A stretch of DNA of 64,000 bases. It comes from Hormiphora californensis. Taxonomy: Eukaryota > Ctenophora > Tentaculata > Cydippida > Pleurobrachiidae. Location of the stretch: positions 1,007,001 to 1,071,000 of the forward strand of contig CM035356.1 of the NCBI GenBank assembly GCA_020137815.1. Direction: 5' to 3'. The notes under the pieces are model-generated. The model did no database searches. It was not told the origin of the DNA and saw only the letters and a list, made by a program, of their open reading frames with translations. Positions 29,360-39,630 of the stretch are shown one piece after another (the stretch's first letter is position 1; each line of letters starts with the position of its first letter). The position numbers and the translations under genes were made by a program.

Positions 29360-29615
29360 TATCGGGGTGTTCCGAGAGACTGATCCTAAACTGAGCCAAT
29401 ACACACAGCTAGAGCGGAGAGTTCCGCGGAGAGTTCCGTGCAGTGCAACACCATGACTTGTTGGTAGAGGCTAAATGTGTTGAGAGTTATAGTCAACCCC
29501 CATTGATTGTGAATTGTGACCCTGGTGATAGTGCAAACCATGACGGTAACTCTCCGCTAAAGCTGTGTGTATTGGCTCAATTTAGGATCAGTCTCTCGGA
29601 ACACCCCGATATATC
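29360..29615. mobile_element. MITE with about 60-bp inverted ends
   Basis: Ends at about 29360-29425 and 29550-29615 are inverted copies (ATCGGGGTGTTCCGAGAGAC and its complement). It directly abuts the Tigger-like MITE on one side and truncates the zinc-finger pseudogene on the other. There is no coding content. Confidence 0.8.
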
Positions 29616-30385
29616 TATCAAGTACCAAATAACATTGTACTTCTCCAAGTTGACTGTGTTAAAAGCCATAGGACAAACATCACAAAAGTATGTTCTGTCA
29701 GAATGGTCGTCTCGAATTTGCTGATACAATTCGCTTTCTGATGACTTCCAAACTGAACAAGCCATGATTTTACACTCTAATATTCTAACACGTTTGATAC
29801 ACAGAATCATCCTGGTAGATTTTAGTGCGTTTTGAAAAGTAGCAGGTTCTTTAGGTACGGCTTGTTGGTGAATAACTTATTGACGTTGGGATAGGGGTGG
29901 ATTTGCAGTGCAGTGGCTGACTCAATTTTTTCTCCTTCACTCGAATCCTGTTTATTGAATTTCTCTCCTCCAATTTGGATAGGAACACCTGTAGGATGGA
30001 TTTGATGATAATTTTTGGAATCCAATTGTACTCAGAAACGATGATTTGATCACCCAACTGTATTCAGTATTCACAACCTTTGTAACCACAAATACTGAAA
30101 ATGTACGACTACTGAAGACTCGGTGATTATAATCTTCCATTCTTCAGTAGTCCAAAGTTCAAATATAAATATCACGCTCAAAACTCACCCCAATCTGAGG
30201 AAACCACATTTGATGGGACATCAGATATTGGGCAGGGAGTAAACATCTCAACTTTGATGCCATCTTCCACATGTATATATCGGCTCAGTTTTCAGGAAGG
30301 GAGGAATTTCAAACTTGCAACCACTTTTCGTGACAGATTTTTCTGGACTACCAGTTTTGGGTCTACTGGATTTTCTTTTTGCCAT
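29577..30385 (-). pseudogene. C2H2 zinc-finger pseudogene
   Basis: A decayed relative of the neighbouring zinc-finger genes. Exon 1 starts MAKRKSSRPK at 30385 and matches the exon 1 of the genes at 34-37 kb (FEIPPFLKTEPIY), then suffers a two-base TA-type shift near 30272. It continues as a FTPCPISDVPSNVVS-like segment that matches exon 1 of the gene at 32.4 kb, so this copy unites the two exon-1 types. Exon 2 begins GVPIQIGG, loses frame, and retains one finger pair with missing residues (CKIMACSVWKSS and CDVCPMAF) before it is cut by a MITE. Confidence 0.85.
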
Positions 30386-30571
30386 CATACTTCCTGCATG
30401 GGAGAGATAAATTTCAAGAAAAAGCAGTATAATCTATTAGTGATTAGAGGGGTGTTGGGGGGGGGGGACTGGGATAAGAAACGACAACAAAGTTAACAAA
30501 AATGACAAAGTATTATAGAATACATTTCATGTGATCCTTTTCAATTTTACCAAAAATGTAATAATTTACAG

Positions 30572-32499
30572 CTAATTTTTCACTGAACACGATGCTTCAT
30601 GAAACTTTCTGTCTTTTTGTATCATAAATGATTCTCCGCAGACATTACAAGAAAACGGTTTTTCACCAGTGTGGGTCCTCATATGGCTCTTTAAATTACA
30701 CTTCATTGTAAACGCCTTGCCACACATGTCACATTTAAACCGCGGTCCTGTAGCGTGAACCAGTTTGTGTTTTTTATAATTACTTCTTGCAGCAAATGTA
30801 TTTCCACAGACCTCACATTTATAAGGCTTAACTCCACTATGTATCCGCTTGTGTTGAGTCAAATTGCATCTTACCTTGAAACTCATCGGACAAACATCAC
30901 ACTGGAACTTATTTCTTGGGTGTACAGTTTTAATGTGCTTATACAAGTCTGATTTAGGAAGTCGAACTCCACAGTTCTTTACACGGCACGAAACGATATT
31001 GCTATGAACAAAGATTTGATGTTGATGTAATCTATCTTCACGGGAAAAACGCCTTCCACACTCCTTACATTTGTAGGGCTTGTATTCACCGTGGTCGAGG
31101 TGGTGACGAGTAAGTGACGAAACATTTTGAAATGCCATGGGACAAACATCACAGAAGTGTTTTCTATCTGGATGCATGTCTCGAAAGTGCTGATACATTT
31201 CTTTATCGGATGACTTCAGAACTGAACAACCCTTGAGTTTACACTGCACTATTTTAGTTCGTTTGATACTCAGAATCATTCTGGACGATTTCCTGTTTAG
31301 CGCAACGATCTTAGTATGCATATATATATGTCGATCTAAAGTTCCTTTAGTGGAAAAGCTTTTTCCACACTCCTTACATTGGTGTGGTTTGTATCCACTA
31401 TGAACCAGATGGTGTTGAGTAAGATTCGAAACTCGAACAAAAGCCATGGGACAAACATCACACATGTGTTTTCTATCTGGATGGTCGTCTCGAATGTGCT
31501 GATACAATTCGGTCTCTGACGACTTCAAAACCGAACAAGCCTTGATTTTACACTCTAATATTTTAGCACGTTTGATACTCAGAATCATCCTGGTAGATTT
31601 TAGTGCGTTTTGAAAAGTAGCAGGTTCTTTAGTAAGTGATTGCAGAGGACGAAGTTGTTGGGAAGGAGGGGTATTTGCAGTGGTTGATTCCATTTCTTCT
31701 CCTTCACTCGAATCCTGTTCACTGAATATCTCCCCTTCAGTTTGGATCGTGACACCTGTAGGGTAGATATAATTGATGGCCGAAAGATCAAATCCAATCG
31801 AATCGACATTATTTGATGGCCCAATGATAGAATCGAATCGAATCAAATCGACATTTTTGGAAGCCCAAAGATCGAATCGAATCGAATTGAATTTTTTTCG
31901 ATAGCCTAAAGATCAAATCTAATCGAATCGAAATTTTTTTGATTACCCAAAGATCGGATTAAGATCAAATCGATGTTTGTTACTCACCCAAAGATCAAAT
32001 TGAGATCTAATCGAGAAAAATACATCAATCATCGCCGGTATTTTGAGCTGATTGACATTTTATCGCCTGAAGATCGAATCGAATCGAATCGAAATGTTTT
32101 TGATGATCCAAAGATTGAATCGAATCGAGTCGATATATTTTGAAGGCCCAAAGATCGAATCGAGATCAAATCGAAAGTTTTTGATGGTCCAAAGATTGAA
32201 TCGAATCGAATCGAATTTTTTTGAAGGCAAAAAGATCAAATCGAATCGACATTTTTTTTTGATGGTCCAAGGATCGAATCGATATATCGAATCGAAAAAT
32301 TTTGATCGTTCAATAAAGATCGCGATCGAATCTAGTAACAACAAGTATCGCCGGTTCCCACATACCATAAAGAATTGATGGTGAAATATCACGCTCAAGA
32401 CTAACCATAATCGGGGGAAACCACATTTGATGGGGCGTCAGATATTTGGCAGGGAGTAAACACTAAGTTACCAGATTTATCAGGTTTTTGGTGTGCCAT
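30572..32499 (-). CDS. C2H2 zinc-finger protein, 11 fingers
   Basis: Two exons: 32499-32406 (MAHQKPDKSG, 31 residues) and 31755-30572, joined in phase 1 across a 650-nt intron; the product is about 425 residues. The second exon has an acidic Ser-Glu linker and then about eleven finger modules. Eight are ordinary C2H2. Three have a longer first spacing (CxxxxC, as in CKIKACSVLKSS and CRVKNCGV), and the last is C2HC (CNVCGESF...HEASC). TGEKP-like linkers occur near the C-terminus. It is probably a nuclear DNA-binding factor with unknown target. Fingers 1-3 and 4-6 are similar, suggesting internal duplication. Confidence 0.88.
31780..32345. repeat. Degenerate GAATC/TCGAT repeat in zinc-finger gene intron
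   Basis: The intron between the two exons of the preceding gene is filled with AATCGAATCGAA-type repeats alternating with short T or A runs and GGCCCAAAGATCG segments of about 55 bp periodicity. Similar sequence occurs at about 2450-2580. Frames through it are Ile/Asn/Arg/Ser artefacts. Confidence 0.85.
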
Positions 32500-32685
32500 G
32501 ATTGAGACTGCGAGATAAGAGAACTTTAAAGTATTGGCAATTGCATACACATCAAATGGGAGCAGGGAGGGGAGGGTTAAAATAAACAAGTCAATGGACA
32601 GAACATAAAAGAAGGGAATGTTTACAACTTGACATTTAACTACCATCAAAATTTTCTTTTCCCATCAAATCTCATACACAGAAAA

Positions 32686-34240
32686 CTAATACTCCTTTGC
32701 TGAACAATTAACCTCATGAAGACGTCTTTCATAGGCCCGTGTATATTTTTTACCACAAATATTGCAAGGAAATGGTTTCTCTCCAGTGTGAGTTCTGATG
32801 TGCCGCTTCAAACTACATGCTTGGGTAAATAATTTTCCACAGATCTCACATTCGAATGCACGCTCACCAGTATGAATCCTTTTGTGTTTGCTACAGTCAG
32901 ATGATGATGCAAACTTCTTACCACACTTCTCACAAGCAAATGGTTTAACTCCACTATGTATTCTCCGGTGAACATTTAAATTACCGATTATTTTGAAACT
33001 CATAGGGCAAATATCACACTGAAACTTATATCTTCGGTGTGCAGTTTCAATGTGCTTGTACAGCTCTGCTTTCGGTAATCGAACTCCGCAATTTTTCACA
33101 CAGCAGGGAACAATGATTTCGCTTCCATGAAGTCGCTGATGTCGATTTAGATCTTTTTTACGGACAAAACCTTTTCCACACTCCTTACATTTGTGTGGTT
33201 TGTATCCACTGTGAGCCAGATGGTGTTGAGTAAGATGCGAAAATGTCACAAAAGCCATGGGACAAACATCACAGATGTGTTTTCTATCTGCGTGGTCAAT
33301 TCGAATGTGCTCATACAAGTCATTCTCTGATCGTTTCAAGACCGGGCAATCCATAATTTTGCACGGAAACGTTAAAATTTCCTCATTTTTATCGACCAAA
33401 TCCATCGAAGTCTGTTTTCCTTCTTGATTGAATTTACTGCCAGAAGATTTTTGATGCAATAGGTTCGGTTTTTGAACTGTTATAGATTCACCGACAATAG
33501 ACCCTGGAAGTGGATTAATTCTAGCTCGTTTGTTAGTGGGTGCCTGGGAAGGTGCAGCTCTAAGAGTGGATTTTTCAGAAGCATGTGGAAGAATTTGTTG
33601 TTGCTGAGGAGAAGGAGGCAGGCTTGGTGATTTAGAATAGTGTTCCTCTCCGTCTGAGCCAAAACTATCGCCGTCTGAAAATGAAATGAAGAATTAAAAA
33701 TGAAAATGCTATGATTAGACAAAACAATCAGATGTGATGAATGGTATGCCCCTTCCCGAACTCACCCTTTTCAAAAGAGACATCAACCATTGGCGGAGCA
33801 GCGGAAATATCAGGAACTGAGTCATAGTAAAAAGGATCTAAACTCTCAATTTTAACAGAATTCACTGCCATTTCATCATCCAAACATCCAACCTCTGATC
33901 CCAGCGTTGTAGAACTCTCCCCTCGAATCTCAAGGACACCAGTTTGGGTACCAACTTCCACCAACATGGCTGTTTTAACAAGTCTGTACCCCGAATCCAG
34001 ACGGCCACTACCTGATATTCCACAACCATCACACATGAATAAAATGAGATTATCCTCTGTCCCTGAAGCTGTTACAATCTTGGAAACTAGACAGGGAGAG
34101 TATGTTGCAGGTTTGATGTCATCTTCCATGTAGATTGGTTCCGTTTTCAGAAGGGGAGGAATTTCAATCTTGCTACCAGTTTCCATGACAGGTTGTTCTG
34201 GACTACAAATGCTGGATCTTACAGTTTTTCTTTTTGCCAT
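32686..34240 (-). CDS. C2H2 zinc-finger protein, 8 fingers
   Basis: Two exons, 34240-33766 and 33674-32686, joined in phase 1. Exon 1 encodes a conserved 158-residue N-terminal region (starts MAKRKTVRSSICSPEQP). It has two cysteines in a MCDGCG motif, a YRLVKTAMLVEVGTQTG block and an acidic end, and is not a known KRAB, BTB or ZAD domain as far as I can tell. Exon 2 has a Ser/Gln-rich stretch, a basic KRARINPLP segment and eight fingers; the first and fourth use a CxxxxC spacing and the last is C2HC (CNICGKKY...HEVNC). It is probably nuclear and DNA-binding. Confidence 0.88.
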
Positions 34241-34460
34241 TATATCCTGTGGAAGAGAGACAATAATTAAACGAGGATTTGCCTATGTAAATCTAGGTGG
34301 GATATAGATGGTATCTTGACAAAAGAAATATTCATTTTTGAACAGGGGTCGGGGTGCTGACTGAGAAACAAGAGTAATAAAAATAATAAAAATAAAATAT
34401 ACAATTATTTCATAATATTCACATAATGAGTTTAACCCTTTACTTCCAATTTAACAAATT

Positions 34461-35748
34461 CTAACTTTTCACTGTACAGGAAGCCTCGTGATAATGTTTC
34501 TGGCTGTCTCTTTTAACTGATTGTCCACAGAAATTACAGGGAAATCGTTTCTCCCCATTGTGAATCTTCATGTGCCCCTTCAAGTGGCCTTTTTGGGTAA
34601 AAGATTTTCCACAGACCTCACATTTGAAACGCTCACCAGTATGAACCACTTGGTGTCTGCTACAGTCAGATGATTTTGAAAACTTCTTACCACACTTCTC
34701 ACATTTGTATGGTTTGTATCCACTATGAGTCAGAAGGTGTAGATTAAAATGCGAAATTTTCACAAAAGCAATCGGACAAATATCACAAAAGTGTTTTCTA
34801 TCAGGATGGTCGTCTCTAATGTGCTGATACAAGTCGTTCTCAGATCTCTTCAAGACCGGGCAATCCTTTATTTTGCACTTAAAGATTGGATTTACCTCAT
34901 TTCTATCGACCAAAGCCATCGAAGTATCTTTTCCTTCTTGATTGAATTTACTACCAGAAGATTTTTGACGCAATAGGTTCGGTTTTTGAACTGTTATAGA
35001 TTCACCAAAAGTAGACTCTGGAAGTGGATTAATTCTAGCTCGTTTGCTAGTGGTTACCCGGGAAGGTGTAGCTTTAGGAGTGGATTTTTCAGAAACATGT
35101 GGAAGAATTTGTTGTTGATGGTGAGAAGGAGGCAAACTTGATGATTTATAATAGTATTCCTCTCCGTCTGAGCCAAAACTATCGCCGTCTGAAAATAAAA
35201 TGAAGAATTAAAATTGAAAATGCTATGCTTAGACAAAACAATCAAATGTGATGAATGGTATGCCCCTTCCCGAACTCACCCTTTTCAAAAGAGACATCAA
35301 CCATTGGCGGAGCAGCGGAAATATCAGGAACTGAGTCATAGTAAAAAGGATCTAAACTCTCAATTTTAACAGAATCCACTGCCATTTCATCATCCAAACA
35401 TCCAACTTCTGATCCCAGCGTTGTAGAACTCTCCCCTCGAATCTCAAGGACACCAGTTTGGGTACCAACTTCCACCAACATAGCTGTTTTAACAAGTCTG
35501 TACCCCGAATCCAGACGGCCACTACCTGATATTCCACAACCATCGCATGTGAATAAAATGAGATTATCCTCTGTACCTGAAGCTGTTACAATCTTGGAAA
35601 CTAGACAGGATGAGTATGTTGCAGGTTTGATCTCATCTTCAATGTAGATTGGTTCGGTTTTCAGAAGGGGAGGAATTTCAAACTTGCTACCAGTTTCCAT
35701 GACAGGTTGTTCTGGACTACAAATACTGGCTCTTGTTTGTTTTGCCAT
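34461..35748 (-). CDS. C2H2 zinc-finger protein, 5 fingers (tandem copy 1)
   Basis: Two exons, 35748-35280 and 35188-34461, in phase. The N-terminal region is nearly identical to the 8-finger gene, with a shorter start (MAKQTRASICSPEQP). Only five fingers remain: the CKIKDCPVLKRS module, CDICPIAF, CEKCGKKF, CEVCGKSF and a C2HC end (CNFCGQSV...HEASC). Three internal fingers present in the neighbour are absent, as if lost by recombination between finger repeats. It is almost identical to the next copy, 1,508 bp away. Confidence 0.88.
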
Positions 35749-35968
35749 TATATCCTGTGGAAGAGAGAAAATAATTAAACGAGGATTTGCCTATGTAAAT
35801 CTAGGTGGGATATAGATGGTATCTTGACAAAAGAAATATTCATTTTTGAACAGGGGTCGGGGTGCTGACTGAGAAACAAGAGTAATAAAAATAATAAAAA
35901 TAAAATATACAATTATTTCATAATATTCACATAATGAGTTTAACCCTTTACTTCCAATTTAACAAATT

Positions 35969-37256
35969 CTAACTTTTCACTGTACAGGAAGCCTCGTGAT
36001 AATGTTTCTGGCTGTCTCTTTTAAATGATTGTCCACAGAAATTACAGGGAAATCGTTTCTCCCCATTGTGAATCTTCATGTGCCCCTTCAAGTGGCCTTT
36101 TTGGGTAAAAGATTTTCCACAGACCTCACATTTGAAACGCTCACCAGTATGAACCACTTGGTGTCTGCTACAGTCAGATGATTTTGAAAACTTCTTACCA
36201 CACTTCTCACATTTGTATGGTTTGTATCCACTATGAGTCAGAAGGTGTAGATTAAAATGCGAAATTTTCACAAAAGCAATCGGACAAACATCACAGATGT
36301 GTTTTCTATCAGGATGGTCGTCTCTAATGTGCTGATACAAGTCGTTCTCAGATCTCTTCAAGACCGGACAATCCTTTATTTTGCACTTAAAGATTGGATT
36401 TGCCTCATTTTTATCGACCAAAGCCATCGAAGTCTGTTTTCCTTCTTGATTGAATTTACTGCCAGAAGATTTTTGACGCAATAGGTTCGGTTTTTGAACT
36501 GTTATAGATTCACCACAAGTAGACTCTGGAAGTGGATTAATTCTAGCTCGTTTGCTAGTGGTTGCCCGGGAAGGTGTAGCTTTAGGAGTGGATTTTTCAG
36601 AAGCATGTGGAAGAATTTGTTGTTGATGGTGAGAAGGAGGCAAACTTGATGATTTATAATAGTATTCCTCTCCGTCTGAGCCAAAACTATCGCCGTCTGA
36701 AAATAAAATGAAGAATTAAAATTGAAAATGCTATGCTTAGACAAAACAATCAAATGTGATGAATGGTATGCCCCTTCCCGAACTCACCCTTTTCAAAAGA
36801 GACATCAACCATTGGCGGAGCAGCGGAAATATCAGGAACTGAGTCATAGTAAAAAGGATCTAAACTCTCAATTTTAACAGAGTTCACTGCCATTTCATCA
36901 TCCAAACATCCAACCTCTGATCCCTGCGTTGTAGAACTCTCCCCTCGAATCTCGTGGACACCAGTTTGGGTACCAACTTCCACCAACATGGCTGTTTTAA
37001 CAAGTCTGTACCCCGAATCCAGACGGCCACTACCTGATATTCCACAACCATCACATCTGAATAAAATGAGATTATCCTCTGCCCCTGAAGCTGTTACAAT
37101 CTTAGATACTAGACAGGGAGAGTATGTTACAGGTTTGATGTCATCTTCCATGTAGATTGGTTCGGTTTTCAGAAGGGGAGGAATTTCAAACTTGCTACCA
37201 GTTTCCATGACAGGTTGTTCTGGACTACAAATGCTGGCTCTTGTTTGTTTTGCCAT
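35969..37256 (-). CDS. C2H2 zinc-finger protein, 5 fingers (tandem copy 2)
   Basis: Two exons, 37256-36788 and 36696-35969. The structure matches the 34461-35748 gene with only scattered substitutions (for example CNFCGQSF instead of CNFCGQSV), so the duplication is recent. Introns and intergenic spacers are also nearly identical, showing segmental tandem duplication rather than retroposition. Confidence 0.88.
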
Positions 37257-37514
37257 GATATCCTGTGTAGAAGAGACAATAATTAAACGAGGATTTTCCT
37301 ATGTAAATCTAGATGGGATAAAGATGGCATCTTGAGAAGAGAAATATTCATTTTTGAATAGGGGTCGGGGGGGGGGGGGGGCGACTGAGAATCAAAAGTA
37401 TGCAATGAAAATAATGAAAAGAAATATGTAACATACAATATTTCATAATATTAATATAATGAGTTTAACCCTTTACTTCCAATTTAACAAATGCTAATTT
37501 TTCACTGTAGTGGC

Positions 37515-38016
37515 TAGTAGTGGCTCGGTAGTTTCATCGTCTATTTTTTTCCCCGCCCGGTGAATGCCGAAGGCATTCACCCGGATGCCTTTTGTAAAAA
37601 GGCATAGGGGTTTAGAATTCGACAATTTTACATACTAGTGAAGTAACGTAACCCGCTCAGTTGCGAGGGACAACAGTGTTGCTCCTTCATCAAATACTTC
37701 AATGGCACGTTTTCAGGAAATTTGAGCCGCGCAATGTGGCACGCAATTTAGTGCTACTAAAACACAAAGATTTGTTCTATACGGTTTGAGTGATTCATAA
37801 ATGATCGGAAATGTCTGTTACGCCTTCACATTAGATGGTTATGAAAATAAAGGTTGGCGGGGAAACATAGCATTATGAAACATAATGCAGTTATTCTTGT
37901 TGACATCTTTCTAAATAAGAAGATTTGAGGAAGGTTAAATTGGGGTTGGTAGGGAACCTTTATCTATGGGGTATGTGGGAAATTATTCGGAATACGCTTC
38001 AAAAATAATAGGTTAC
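37515..38016 (-). pseudogene. F-box gene 5' fragment split by an inserted repeat
   Basis: 37515-37547 matches the first dozen codons of the F-box genes (TCGGTAGTTTCATCGTCTAT on the plus strand). The sequence just upstream of that start codon reappears only at about 37895-38010. Between them lies about 350 bp of foreign sequence that includes the hairpin repeat also seen at 25.35 kb. What is left is a start region plus the conserved upstream spacer; the rest of the gene is missing, replaced by the truncated zinc-finger unit. Confidence 0.8.
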
Positions 38017-39484
38017 TTAGGTAAACGAGAACGCATTTCCATCTAAAATGATATACTTAGGAACACACATGGGATCAACTGTTATTTTCTTCTTTCCGGA
38101 GATATAGAGATGAATTTTCAGTTTAGGTGTACAGCGTTCTTCTACAGTCAGTAGCTCTAAGAATTTTCCAGTCAGTTTTTCACAATAATAAAGATGTAGA
38201 TTTTTTAGATTCTTTAGATGAGAAATAATAAACGCTAGCTCAAGGTCCAAGATGTCATAGTTGTACAGAGTGAGGCTTGTCAAGGATTTACAGAATGAAA
38301 GATGGGCGATGTTCCTTCCATCTGCAAGTATTTTGAGGTTCCGAACTTTTGACATAAGACGAAATGCGTCGATACCTGGATTATTACTAGGGCACATGTT
38401 GCACAAATCGAGATTTTGAATCTTTGGGCACATCTGCATTATTTCAGGAAGACATCTTTTCGTAGAAATTGAGAAAGAACTACAAGATAATTCCTGCACA
38501 TTCGGCATTCGAGCAAGAAGACTCAATAATTGTGATGATAAGTCGGGATCTGGCATGCCAAACTTTCTAAGCAGCGACAAATGGGTTAGTTTAGGGAACA
38601 CTGACAGTTGATGAAACTTGTTGATCTTCAGAAACTCACAGGGAAGCGTCAGCTGCTCCAGAGAACCACTAAAAGCAAGCAGAATCTTAAATATCGTTTC
38701 GTTCTCAACTTTGGGGAAGAATCCCTCGAAAGTTATCCGCTCGATAGGAATTCCCTGTAGCGTTTTACCGATAGACTCCCCTGTTATATTTTTACGATCT
38801 GGGCAAGTAAACAGCAGCTGCGTGGGCAAAAGCTATAGACATTCTTTCACACTCCAAACGCAGTGACTTAACATTCGGTACTTTGTTTAGAGCCGCTAAG
38901 TTAGCCATTGAAACTTCGCATTGCACGTCCTCCACAATTCCATTAAAGGTTTTTAAAGCTTCGACAATATTCTTTTCCGAACAAGTAATGGATTTCCAAG
39001 AGTTTTTGTAAAATATCGGTTGTGTTTGCGTGAATTTTGCAGGCATGAATTCTATCGATCGAATCGACCGCAGAGCGTCTCTGGACAGATTGTACCATAG
39101 CTTGCAGACCTTGCTATATTTCAGCAACTCAAGAGGGTCAAGGAAAGTGAAAATTTGAAGAATAATTTCGTCTGGTAGCTGATGAAGACTCGGTTCTCCC
39201 TCAACCATCCTTTCCATCGTGAAATCTGCAAATCGAAAAGTATTTTGTTGAGATTCATCTTGACTCTTGACACTGGAAGCAGTCCTGGATTTTCGTGAAT
39301 GCAACAATACCTTTGACAGGTCAGACCAAGTTCTGGAAACAGCACGACAGTTCAGGAGATCAGGTGAGTCCAAATAGCGAAAAATGAACAGAAGAACTTC
39401 GTCCGGAACACAGTGGAAAGGAGACTCGTTAAATCGAGGTTTTTTACTGAGTGGCTCGGTAGTTTCATCGTCTATTTTTGACAT
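38017..39484 (-). pseudogene. F-box/LRR gene with internal deletion and frame break
   Basis: Reads from the start codon at 39484 through both F-boxes to AAVYLP (about 38805). It then jumps to a point equivalent to about 200 residues later in the intact paralogue at 39631-41523 (KNITGESI) and runs to the normal C-terminus. The joint is also one base out of frame, so translation stops at AAVYLPRS. The second part is 98% or so alike to the paralogue by eye, so the loss is recent. A truncated dual-F-box protein without LRRs of about 230 residues could still be made. Confidence 0.88.
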
Positions 39485-39630
39485 TTTTCTAATAGGAAGA
39501 TTCGAAGGAGGTTAAATTGGGGTTTAGTTGGTAGGGAGACTTTATTTGTGGGGTATGTGGGAAATTATTTGTAAACGGCTTCAAAAATGATACAACTCGT
39601 CTCTTATTCAAATAAAAAATAATTGGTTAC

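Larger units (their letters stand above)
34441..37508. repeat. 1,508-bp tandem gene unit, two copies plus a partial third
   Basis: Corresponding points (gene starts 34240, 35748, 37256; stops 34461 and 35969) are 1,508 bp apart. A third unit begins at 37256 and is cut off at about 37508, immediately after the position equivalent to the final TTTTTCACTGTA of the coding exon, where sequence switches to F-box gene DNA. Confidence 0.9.

Noticed and set aside
32052-32398. Open frames in the GAATC-type repeat between zinc-finger exons
   Set aside because: Low-complexity Ile/Glu/Ser/Asn/Arg repeats exist on both strands, and the region is a well-defined intron.
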